Assembly: GCA_019638475.1 (NCBI GenBank)
Contig: JAHBTR010000003.1
Location: forward strand, 248,001 to 312,000
Direction of reading: 5' to 3'
DNA length: 64,000 bases
Origin: Chitinophagaceae bacterium
Lineage (GTDB): Bacteria; Bacteroidota; Bacteroidia; Chitinophagales; Chitinophagaceae
In this document: piece by piece, positions 14,708 to 22,138 of the stretch
Layout of the letters: each line of letters opens with the position of its first letter
How positions within the stretch are numbered: the first letter of the stretch is position 1
The notes under the pieces: model-generated
What the model was told of the DNA's origin: nothing
Seen by the model: the letters and a program-made list of their open reading frames with translations, nothing else
Databases searched by the model: none
Made by a program: the position numbers and the translations under genes

Positions 14708-16114
14708 TTATTCTTTTATAAATGCAGTACTTTCTTTAATACCATTACCATTTACATGCAGTATATAAATACCTGCTGTTTTTATATCTTTGTTTATGCT
14801 TATAACTTGCTTACCTGCCTGTAAGGGTTCTGTCAGTTGGGTATGTATCAACTGCCCCTGTGTAGTGTAAATAGTTATTTTTACAGGTGTGGCTTTGCTT
14901 AGTATAAAACTTATGCTAAAACGTTTGTTTACAGGATTGGGAAAAACAGTAATGTTGGATGTTGAATGTTGAATGTTGAATGAAGAAGATTGCTGTTTGG
15001 CAAGGTGGATTTGTATGGGTTTCTCTGTTTCTTTGGTATAGGTATTGTATAACTGTAAACTTCCTTGCAGGTATATGCTGTCTGCTTTTATGGTGCTTGT
15101 AAATTGTGCTTTTCTGAATACTAATTTTTGCTGTTTCTTAGTTGCTTTTATAGTAGATGTTATAAAACCAGCAGACGAAAAGTATAAAGTATTGCCTTGT
15201 TGTACTGCATCTACATTAACGGCTTCATTATCTGCCAAATGTAAAATTGCTTTAAGCTGATTGCCTGTTGCTTTCATTTCTATACTTACAGGCATTTGCA
15301 CTATTATTTTTTTACCGCTGTAATCATATTGGGTAAGCATACCTGTATAAACACCTTCTAAGGGTATATAGGCTTTTTGTTCTGCTATGGCTGTATAGGC
15401 TGTAGTTGCCTCCTTCAAAGGCTGCACTTGTATATAGGGTATTTTTTTGGTACCTCTGGCTGCATAGTTGTTATTGGTGTTATTGTTGGCTAACTCTGCA
15501 TTGGCTTGTTTGTAGCCTTTGAGGGCTGCTTGATTTATGTAATAAGCTGCACTGTCTGCACTGACAGTTACACCATAACCATATTTGTAGCACAAGCCTG
15601 TAAAATACATACAATCTGCCCTGTTGCTGTCTATACCTTTCTTGAATAAGTTTAAGGCTTCTGTATAGCTTTGGGTGCAACCTAAACCTTTATAATACAT
15701 ATAGCCTAAGGCAAAATAAGCACTTGGTTCTTGTTGCTGTACACCCAAAGTAAAATAGTTGTTGGCTATGGCATAACCTGTACTGTCTGTACTGTACTGT
15801 TTATACAACATACCAAGATTAATGTATGCTTTTGTATAACCATTAGTAGCTGCTTGTGTAAGCCAATAAACAGCCATATTAAAATTACTGTCCACGCCCA
15901 AGCCTTTTGCATACTGTAAGCCTACGGCATTCATAGCTTTGGCTTCACTATTATTAGCCCTTTGCAAAAACAGGGTAAAGGCTTTTTGTGGATTGTATTT
16001 TTTAAATGTACCCGTGAGGTACAGCATAGCACTGTCTGCTGTTTGGGTGCTGTCGGTTTGGGCTGTAGCACAAGTGCAAATGATACAGGATATGATTGCC
16101 AAAAATTGTTTCAT
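14708..16114 (-). CDS. Secreted Sel1-repeat protein with T9SS type A sorting tail
   Basis: Translation from ATG 16112-16114 gives 468 aa starting MKQFLAIISCIICTCATAQ, a clear signal peptide; an upstream in-frame start would bury it. Residues about 40-205 contain Sel1-type TPR repeats (AMNAVGLQYAKGLGVDSNFN, AYFALGYMYYKGLGCTQSY, CMYFTGLCYKYGYGV). A beta-rich middle region follows. The C-terminal T9SS sorting domain (FPNPVNKRFSISF...GIYILHVNGNGIKESTAFIKE) is joined by a linker encoded by heptamer DNA repeats. The product should be exported through the outer membrane. It heads a tight three-gene unit with the JAMM-like and 169-aa genes. Confidence 0.85.
   Translation of the reverse strand: MKQFLAIISCIICTCATAQTDSTQTADSAMLYLTGTFKKYNPQKAFTLFLQRANNSEAKAMNAVGLQYAKGLGVDSNFNMAVYWLTQAATNGYTKAYINLGMLYKQYSTDSTGYAIANNYFTLGVQQQEPSAYFALGYMYYKGLGCTQSYTEALNLFKKGIDSNRADCMYFTGLCYKYGYGVTVSADSAAYYINQAALKGYKQANAELANNNTNNNYAARGTKKIPYIQVQPLKEATTAYTAIAEQKAYIPLEGVYTGMLTQYDYSGKKIIVQMPVSIEMKATGNQLKAILHLADNEAVNVDAVQQGNTLYFSSAGFITSTIKATKKQQKLVFRKAQFTSTIKADSIYLQGSLQLYNTYTKETEKPIQIHLAKQQSSSFNIQHSTSNITVFPNPVNKRFSISFILSKATPVKITIYTTQGQLIHTQLTEPLQAGKQVISINKDIKTAGIYILHVNGNGIKESTAFIKE
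14952..14986. repeat. Heptamer tandem repeat inside the Sel1/T9SS gene
   Basis: The plus strand reads ATGTTGG then ATGTTGA three times, then ATGAAGA, five 7-bp units in register. In the gene it encodes the SSFNIQHSTSN linker just before the T9SS tail. Because 7 is not a multiple of 3, the protein repeat is not obvious, so the DNA periodicity is unlikely to be selected at the protein level. Confidence 0.7.
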
Positions 16115-16123
16115 GTATAATGA

Positions 16124-16165
16124 ATTACGAATAATCAATGTTCAATTTTCAATTAACAACAATTA
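16124..16165. repeat. Degenerate heptamer repeat between two secreted-protein genes
   Basis: Six successive 7-bp units are ATTACGA, ATAATCA, ATGTTCA, ATTTTCA, ATTAACA and ACAATTA. Each keeps A at position 1 and most end in CA or A. They fill the 78-bp gap between the 504-aa gene and the Sel1 gene, immediately upstream of the Sel1 start codon. Confidence 0.5.
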
Positions 16166-16192
16166 AACTTCCTAAACTTCTTCTACTACTGT

Positions 16193-17707
16193 TTACCATT
16201 GAAAGAATACACCAGGTATATCGCCATACGGTGTTTGATATTCCCATCTTTCCAATAAACTTCTCATTATTTCCGGCATTACTTCATTGATTCTTTGAAT
16301 ACTTAAATATTGTTCTTCTAAATTATCGGCATTGCGGTAATAAGCTATCAGTTGTGCCAGATGATAATTGCTTAATTCGGTTTTGGTAGTATTTTCATTA
16401 AGTTGATATTCTATATCCATTTCATACAGTTGTATTTGCTTCCAGTCTAATTTAGCCATAGAAGCTGCTTTACCTGCATATTTTGCATCAAGAACTTGTG
16501 TATATTGTTCAGGTGTGAGTAAAGCATTTAATACTTCGCTTTCAAATTCTTTTGAATCATATTCACCAAATGGGTCTGTTCTTCTGTAATCTCTTATCAT
16601 TTGTGTCAGCACTGAGCCTTGTTCTTTCAATTCATTAACTTGCTCCTCTCTTAATTGCAGTAGTTCAGCAAATTTTATGGCAATGTCTATTTGGGTATTA
16701 TCTATTATGTCTGCATCTAAAGCAAGCAGACTGTCAATGGGTGGCTGATATTTTTGTAAAATATTATCTAATGCTGCATCTTTTGAAGAATCGTATAGCT
16801 GATTGTATAATTTATCTATCAATGTAACAGCCCTCTCTCTTTCTAAAAGATATGGCAATATTTGTTGTGCAGAAACAGTAGATAAATGATGGCTTTTAAT
16901 ATAGCTTGCCAGTGCAGTTTCAGCTGATTTGTAAGTAAGCTGGACTATTTCATTGTTATAAGCAGCAGCATAATACAATGTGTCTTCCAATGCAGTAAAT
17001 GTATGATTGAAGGCTGCATTAAAATTGTCGGCATAACTTCTGCTTTTGTAAGTCATGCAGCGTTGAAAATAATCTGTAGCCAGCAGACGCTTTTTAGCAG
17101 TATCCAAAACAGTAATACTGTCAATGTAATACACCTTGTTGCTGAAATACCTGTTAGAAGCTGCTGCCTGTATATAAAGGCTTGCAAGGCTGTCATAGAC
17201 TACCATAACGTGATAAAGGTTGTTATTGCGTACAGTTGTATCGGTATAACGAAGCCATATTTTTTCCAGCAAACTCTCACGCCATAAATATATGCTGTGG
17301 AAATAATTTTCCATAGTAGTATCGGTGTAGTATTTCTGCTGAAGCATAGTGGCTGTAAGTCTTGCTATTACAGCAGCTTTAGGGGCTGATTTGGCTGTAT
17401 AATATGCTTCTCTTTGTTGCTCTGACAGCAACAAATTAAATTCATTGGTATAGTACCTTTTGGCACTGTCTATGGCTGCATTATTGGCATTGCTAATAAT
17501 CATTGTTTTTATTGACTGTCCTTCTTCCTGAAACAGTTCGGCTAAGACTAATTGCTCGGCTGATGAAAGTGTTACTTTACCTGCTACATCATATACACGA
17601 ATAAGTACAGATGCAGGATAACCTTGCAAGGCTGTAGTGTCTATCACTTGAGCATTAGTGTAACTAAAAGTAAAAATAGCAATAAGAATAATTGAAAATT
17701 TTCTCAT
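16193..17707 (-). CDS. Large secreted helical protein of unknown function with internal repeats
   Basis: The 504-aa protein has a signal peptide to about residue 19 (FTFSYTNAQ) and no T9SS tail or membrane segment. The rest is predicted helical and rich in Tyr, Ala and Gln. Two segments resemble each other: LLLSEQQREAYYTAKSAPKA (about 94-113) and LLTPEQYTQVLDAKYAGKAA (about 415-434). Both have the L(S/T)xxQ-type start seen in Spy/CpxP-like periplasmic helical proteins. I do not recognise the full family. It precedes the Sel1-JAMM unit on the same strand and could share its role at the cell surface. Confidence 0.75.
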   Translation of the reverse strand: MRKFSIILIAIFTFSYTNAQVIDTTALQGYPASVLIRVYDVAGKVTLSSAEQLVLAELFQEEGQSIKTMIISNANNAAIDSAKRYYTNEFNLLLSEQQREAYYTAKSAPKAAVIARLTATMLQQKYYTDTTMENYFHSIYLWRESLLEKIWLRYTDTTVRNNNLYHVMVVYDSLASLYIQAAASNRYFSNKVYYIDSITVLDTAKKRLLATDYFQRCMTYKSRSYADNFNAAFNHTFTALEDTLYYAAAYNNEIVQLTYKSAETALASYIKSHHLSTVSAQQILPYLLERERAVTLIDKLYNQLYDSSKDAALDNILQKYQPPIDSLLALDADIIDNTQIDIAIKFAELLQLREEQVNELKEQGSVLTQMIRDYRRTDPFGEYDSKEFESEVLNALLTPEQYTQVLDAKYAGKAASMAKLDWKQIQLYEMDIEYQLNENTTKTELSNYHLAQLIAYYRNADNLEEQYLSIQRINEVMPEIMRSLLERWEYQTPYGDIPGVFFQW

Positions 17708-17863
17708 AATAGCGTATAGAATTTATTTAGAAAATGAGGAGTGTTGGTTGGTGTTTTTTATTTTCATAAAAATGCTAATACAAATTGCAATACATTTTTT
17801 TATTTATCCAACAACAAAAAAGAGTAATTTAGATGTTTATTAAGAAACTTAAAACATTATACT

Positions 17864-18235
17864 ATGGTTGGCAATAAAATAAAAATAGTTAGAGAAATAA
17901 GAAATTATTCGCAGGAATATATGGCTTCTCAATTAGGTATTAGTCAAAATGCTTATTCACGAATTGAACTTAATAAAACTAAACTAACTACAGAAGTTGC
18001 AGAAAAGATTGCTTCTATTTTAGAAATATCGTTAATGGATTTACTATCGAAAGATAATCCTATTGTAAGTTTTAGCAATAATACAATTGATAAAGGTTAC
18101 ATACACAATCATTATGAAACACAAATAGAAATTTATGAAAAAAAAATAGAGTTCTTAAAAGAAGAACTTAAAGAAGCCAAGTTAAGGGAAGAAAAATTAT
18201 TAAAAATGATAGAGAAATTATATCAGTCAAAATAA
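17864..18235 (+). CDS. XRE-family HTH regulator with C-terminal coiled coil
   Basis: The 123-aa protein has an N-terminal Cro/C1-type HTH of about 60 residues (IKIVREIRNYSQEYMASQLG, ISQNAYSRIELNKTKLT, AEKIASILEISLMDLL). A linker follows, then a highly charged coiled coil (QIEIYEKKIEFLKEELKEAK) that probably dimerises it. This HTH-coiled-coil design is frequent in Bacteroidota. No target is evident. It diverges from the 504-aa secreted protein gene, with 156 bp between starts, which makes that cluster a plausible target. Confidence 0.85.
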   Translation: MVGNKIKIVREIRNYSQEYMASQLGISQNAYSRIELNKTKLTTEVAEKIASILEISLMDLLSKDNPIVSFSNNTIDKGYIHNHYETQIEIYEKKIEFLKEELKEAKLREEKLLKMIEKLYQSK

Positions 18236-18380
18236 AAAATTTAATGTAATTAATGTGTAGCTAATGCTTAGTATAGTTTTCAAACTATACTACAACTTCA
18301 AGAAAGCTCTTTAGGAACGAAGTAAAAGCATACTCACTCTTTTCTTTATTTTATTACATTTGTAAGAAATCAGTAAGGTT

Positions 18381-18743
18381 ATGGAAGAAGGAAAAAGGCA
18401 AAAGCAAATAGCTGCTGTTTTGCAAGATGAATTAAACATTGTTTTCAGAAAATTAAATTTGAATATGATAGATGGTGGTATGGTTTCTATATCATCTGTA
18501 AAAGTTACGCCCGATTTGTTAGAGGCAAGAATTTATTTAAGCCTCTTTCAAGTAGCAGATACAAATGCTACTATGAAAAAAATAGAAAACAAAGCATGGG
18601 AAATAAAACGTGAATTAGTTAATAAAATAAAACATCAGGTAAGAAGAATACCTGTGCTACATTTTTATTTAGACGATACATTAGATTATGTTTTTAAAAT
18701 GGAAGAAGTTTTTAAAAAGATTGAAGAAGAAAGAAAAGGATAA
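18381..18743 (+). CDS. rbfA: 30S ribosome-binding factor RbfA
   Basis: The 120-aa protein has the RbfA KH-like fold: an N-terminal helix (GKRQKQIAAVLQDELNIVFRKL), then MVSISSVKVTPDLLEARIYL, and a C-terminal strand-helix (RRIPVLHFYLDDTLDYVFKMEEVFKKI). It matures the 16S rRNA 5' end and aids cold-shock growth. A TACATTTG element at 18355-18362 lies upstream of the ATG. The permease gene follows after 35 bp, an order common in Bacteroidota, so they may be cotranscribed. Confidence 0.93.
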   Translation: MEEGKRQKQIAAVLQDELNIVFRKLNLNMIDGGMVSISSVKVTPDLLEARIYLSLFQVADTNATMKKIENKAWEIKRELVNKIKHQVRRIPVLHFYLDDTLDYVFKMEEVFKKIEEERKG

Positions 18744-18778
18744 TACCATTTATTTTTGTAACAAGAAATATACATCTT

Positions 18779-20005
18779 TTGAATTTTTTATTTGCATGGC
18801 GATACTTTAAAAGCAAAAAAAGTACTAATGCTGTAAATATTATAGCTTATATCAGTATTGTAGCTATTATGGTAGGCACCATTGCACTAATATTGGTACT
18901 GAGTGTATTTAATGGGTTTGAAAGTTTAGTCAAAAATTTATATAGCGACTTTTATGCAGATGCAAAAATTATACCTACAACAGGAAAAATATTGTATTTC
19001 AATACCGAACAAATAAATACCATACAACAAGATAAGCAAGTAGCTTATGTATCTTTTGTTGTAGAAGAAAAAGCATTATTAAAAAATGGCGATTATCAAT
19101 CTACAGTTATTGTAAAAGGTGTAGATAATAATTATAGTGCAGTATCTGGAGTGCCTAATCACATTGTAAGGGGTAGTTTTAATACTGGTACTACAGATGC
19201 TCCACAAATTGTAATAGGAGGGGGCATTGAAAATGCTGTTGGTATTTATATAGGAGCAGAATATTTGGTATTGCCTACATTGTATTTACCTAATAAAAAA
19301 GCATTGAATTTTACTAATCTTAATGATGCTTTTTTTTCTTTCAATGTTTTGCCAAGTGGGGTATTTAATATTCAGCAAGAGTTTGATAACAAGTTTATTT
19401 TTACCAACATATCTTTTTTGCAGTTTATGTTAGATATGGATAATTCTCAATATTCTTATGCTGTGCTTAAACTACATGCAAAGAGTGATAGAGAAGCCAA
19501 AAAAATTACAGAGCAATTACAAAAAAAATTAGGCAATCAATTTATTATACAAACTCGTTATGAACAGAATAAAAGCCTTTACTCTATTATGCAAATAGAA
19601 AAATGGGTTATTTATGGTATTCTTAGTTTAATATTGGTTGTAGCTGCTTTTAATATGATAGGTTCTTTGACCATGTTGGTATTAGAAAAGCAAAAAGATA
19701 TTGCCATTTTAAAAGCAATGGGAGCTACTGATAATACCATTCAATATATTTTTATTAGCAATGGTCTTATACTTGCTTTAATAGGTAGTAGTATTGGTAT
19801 TGCTCTGGCTTCTTTTATTTGTTGGTTACAAATCAAATTTAAACTATTAAAATTGGGAGGCAGTTTTGTAGTTGATTATTATCCTGTAGAAATGCGTTTG
19901 CAAGATTTTGTTTTAGTAATACTAACTGTTTTTATTGTTTTATTTATAGCATCTTATATTCCTGCAAGTAAAGCAGGCAAACAAAAGCTTTCTTTAAAAA
20001 GTTGA
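18779..20005 (+). CDS. FtsX-like ABC transporter permease, LolC/LolE type
   Basis: The 408-aa protein has the four-helix layout of lipoprotein-releasing permeases. TM1 is at about 20-45 (IIAYISIVAIMVGTIALILVL), followed by a periplasmic MacB-like domain to about 265. Three C-terminal TMs then surround the FtsX signature (LVLEKQKDIAILKAMGATDNTIQYIFISNG). It should work with a LolD-type ATPase to extract lipoproteins from the inner membrane. The start is TTG 18779, supported by the conserved N-terminal FAWRYFKSKKSTNAVN, which leaves no room for a later start. Its end overlaps the convergent murI gene by 12 bp. Confidence 0.88.
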   Translation: MNFLFAWRYFKSKKSTNAVNIIAYISIVAIMVGTIALILVLSVFNGFESLVKNLYSDFYADAKIIPTTGKILYFNTEQINTIQQDKQVAYVSFVVEEKALLKNGDYQSTVIVKGVDNNYSAVSGVPNHIVRGSFNTGTTDAPQIVIGGGIENAVGIYIGAEYLVLPTLYLPNKKALNFTNLNDAFFSFNVLPSGVFNIQQEFDNKFIFTNISFLQFMLDMDNSQYSYAVLKLHAKSDREAKKITEQLQKKLGNQFIIQTRYEQNKSLYSIMQIEKWVIYGILSLILVVAAFNMIGSLTMLVLEKQKDIAILKAMGATDNTIQYIFISNGLILALIGSSIGIALASFICWLQIKFKLLKLGGSFVVDYYPVEMRLQDFVLVILTVFIVLFIASYIPASKAGKQKLSLKS

Positions 20006-20833
20006 TAGGTTAATTTGCTGACTATGTACAATATTATTCCAAAATAGAATAGCTTGTTTATTAAATAAATCTGTATTGTCTGTAGTATAAAATTGTATTG
20101 TTCCTTGCTTTTCACACAAAGTATTAATTGCTGTATGACGTTGTAAATAATCTTTTAAACTATGTGCTACTATTTCTCCTTGTGCCATAATTTTAATATC
20201 GGCTGGCGTATGTTTTCTTATTTTTTCTATTAATAAAGGATAATGAGTACAGGCTAATAAAATAGTATCAATATTATCAGAATGTTCCATTAGTTGGTCT
20301 ATATATTCTTTTACAAAATAATCTGCTCCTTTGTTGTGGTGTTCATTGTTTTCTATCAGAGGCACCCACATAGGACAAGCTTGTTGATATACATTTATAT
20401 CGGGAAAAAATTTTTCTATTTCTAATATATATGAGTTGGATTGTATAGTGCCCGAAGTGCCTAAAATACCAATACGATTGCTTTGTGTAAAATTGCCTAT
20501 TACTTCTGCTGTTGGTCTTATTACGCCTAACACTCTTTTGTGTTGTGCATCTTGTAATAAGGGCAAATCATTTTGCTGAATTGTTCTTAATGCTTTGGCA
20601 GAAGCAGTATTACATGCCAGTATAACCAAATGGCAGCCTTGCTCAAAAAACCATTGTACAGCTTGCCATGTATAACGATATACTGTTTCAAAACTTCTAC
20701 TACCATAAGGAGTTCGTGCATTATCGCCAAGATAAATGTAATTATACTCGGGTAATACTTTTACTATTTCTTTTAAAATAGTTAGTCCACCATAGCCACT
20801 ATCAAAAATACCTATTGCACCTTTTTTTTGCAT
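19994..20833 (-). CDS. murI: Glutamate racemase
   Basis: The 279-aa protein has the signature GIFDSGYGGLT near the N-terminus and both catalytic cysteine motifs, ILACNTASAKALR and LLACTHYPLL. It converts L- to D-glutamate for peptidoglycan. The gene lies downstream of uppS, bamA and two ompH genes on the same strand, a conserved envelope cluster in Bacteroidota. A terminator between ompH and murI suggests separate transcription. Its 3' end overlaps the permease gene on the other strand by 12 bp. Confidence 0.95.
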   Translation of the reverse strand: MQKKGAIGIFDSGYGGLTILKEIVKVLPEYNYIYLGDNARTPYGSRSFETVYRYTWQAVQWFFEQGCHLVILACNTASAKALRTIQQNDLPLLQDAQHKRVLGVIRPTAEVIGNFTQSNRIGILGTSGTIQSNSYILEIEKFFPDINVYQQACPMWVPLIENNEHHNKGADYFVKEYIDQLMEHSDNIDTILLACTHYPLLIEKIRKHTPADIKIMAQGEIVAHSLKDYLQRHTAINTLCEKQGTIQFYTTDNTDLFNKQAILFWNNIVHSQQINLSTF

Positions 20834-20850
20834 AATTTAAAGTTAAGGGA

Positions 20851-20885
20851 AAATAAAAAGCTGCCCTTAATTTTAAGAACAGCTT
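20851..20885 (-). terminator. Terminator of the bamA-ompH-ompH transcript
   Basis: On the minus strand AAGCTG...CAGCTT, with an inner CTTAA/TTAAG pairing, forms a stem. It is followed by TTTTATTTT. It lies 20 bp after the stop of the second ompH gene and upstream of murI. Confidence 0.65.
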
Positions 20886-20905
20886 GTGTAAATATTTTTA
20901 TTTTA

Positions 20906-21505
20906 TTAACCTTTTTTAGGAGCTGTAGCTGGTTTAGGAGTAGTTTTAGCACCAATTCCAAACTCTTTATACTGTTCTTCAATTTCTTTAGGTACAGGCA
21001 CATTTAATCTGTGCAATACTCTAAGCATTAATTCTTCTCCTTTATCTATGTGAAGAAATACATCTTTTTTGAATACATGGGTATATTTTTGTTCAACAAT
21101 AATAGCTTGTAAAGCACCATAAATTTTTTCTAAGAATGGTCTTAACAATTCTTGTTGTTTCATTTGCAATCTTTGTTGCTGATATTGTTGCCAATTTTGA
21201 ATTTTATATAAGTGTTGAGATATTTCACTTTTAATAGTTTGTCTTAAAGCAGGACTCATTTTTGAAGAATCTGCTCTAAGTGTACTATCTTTTGATTGAA
21301 GTAAATACATTTCATCATCATACTCATGTTTTAAAGAATCTTCCATAAATTGTTTTAGTAAAGAATCTACTTTTTCTATACCTGGCATAAATTGAAGTAT
21401 AGACTCTTCATCAAACATGCCAATTTTAATTGACTGAGCATTTGCTTTAGTAGTTGTAGCAAGGGTAATGATTATTACAGAACAAGCTAATAAAATTTTC
21501 TTCAT
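20906..21505 (-). CDS. OmpH/Skp family periplasmic chaperone, second copy
   Basis: The 199-aa protein has a signal peptide to about residue 23 (TTKANAQ), then IKIGMFDEESILQFMPGIEKV and a long helical arm, the tentacle architecture of Skp. The C-terminal tail ends in a Pro/Ala/Lys-rich stretch (GAKTTPKPATAPKKG) absent from the first copy. Skp-type trimers hold unfolded outer-membrane proteins for the Bam complex. It is the third gene of bamA-ompH-ompH, 88 bp after the first ompH. The two copies are clearly divergent, so they may have different clients. Confidence 0.88.
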   Translation of the reverse strand: MKKILLACSVIIITLATTTKANAQSIKIGMFDEESILQFMPGIEKVDSLLKQFMEDSLKHEYDDEMYLLQSKDSTLRADSSKMSPALRQTIKSEISQHLYKIQNWQQYQQQRLQMKQQELLRPFLEKIYGALQAIIVEQKYTHVFKKDVFLHIDKGEELMLRVLHRLNVPVPKEIEEQYKEFGIGAKTTPKPATAPKKG

Positions 21506-21593
21506 TCCTTTTATGTTTTGTTTAGTGATAGTTTTTATCAGTTTCTATTATTTTTTTAAACTGATTTTTATTTAATAAAAAAGTATTTTGTTT

Positions 21594-22106
21594 TTATTTA
21601 ATTCCCAAATCTCTTAGTATATCATCGCTTTTATCAATTTTTGGGTCGGCAAATATAATAGTAATTCCTTCACTCTTATCTAATATAAAGTCATAGCCTC
21701 TATTTACTGCCATTTTTTGTACTGCTGTATATACTCTGTCTTGAATGGGTTTTACTAATTTTTGGCGTTCTTTAAATAAATCTCCTTCGTAGCCAAATCG
21801 TTTTTTTTGTAATTCTCTTAATTCTTTTTCTTTATTAAATAATTCATCTTCTCTTTTTTTCTTCAATTCTTCGCTAAGCATAAACTGCTCTGCTTCATAA
21901 TCTTTATACATTTTATCAAGTTGTGCTTGTTTATTGTCTATTTCTTTTTGCCATTGTTCTGCAATGGATTGTAATTTTTGGTCAGCGGTTTTATATTCTG
22001 GTATTTTATCTAAAATATACTTGGTATCAATTACTGCATAACGCTGTGCTGTTGCAATAGTTGTAATGGCAATGATGCTTACAACTAACAATAGTATTTT
22101 TTTCAT
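21594..22106 (-). CDS. OmpH/Skp family periplasmic chaperone, first copy
   Basis: The 170-aa protein has a signal peptide to about residue 20 (TTIATAQ), then YAVIDTKYILDKIPEYKTAD. A long charged coiled-coil region follows and the protein returns to a short beta end (GYDFILDKSEGITIIFADP). This is the classic Skp length and layout. The start lies 32 bp after the bamA stop, so cotranscription and cooperation with BamA in outer-membrane protein folding are expected. Confidence 0.93.
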   Translation of the reverse strand: MKKILLLVVSIIAITTIATAQRYAVIDTKYILDKIPEYKTADQKLQSIAEQWQKEIDNKQAQLDKMYKDYEAEQFMLSEELKKKREDELFNKEKELRELQKKRFGYEGDLFKERQKLVKPIQDRVYTAVQKMAVNRGYDFILDKSEGITIIFADPKIDKSDDILRDLGIK

Positions 22107-22138
22107 ACAAATAGTTTTTATAGTTAATAATGTATTGA

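Noticed and set aside
14072..14824. Long plus-strand frame over the secreted cluster
   Set aside because: It is the shadow of the JAMM-like and Sel1 genes, with low-complexity Pro/Gly content from the antisense linker.
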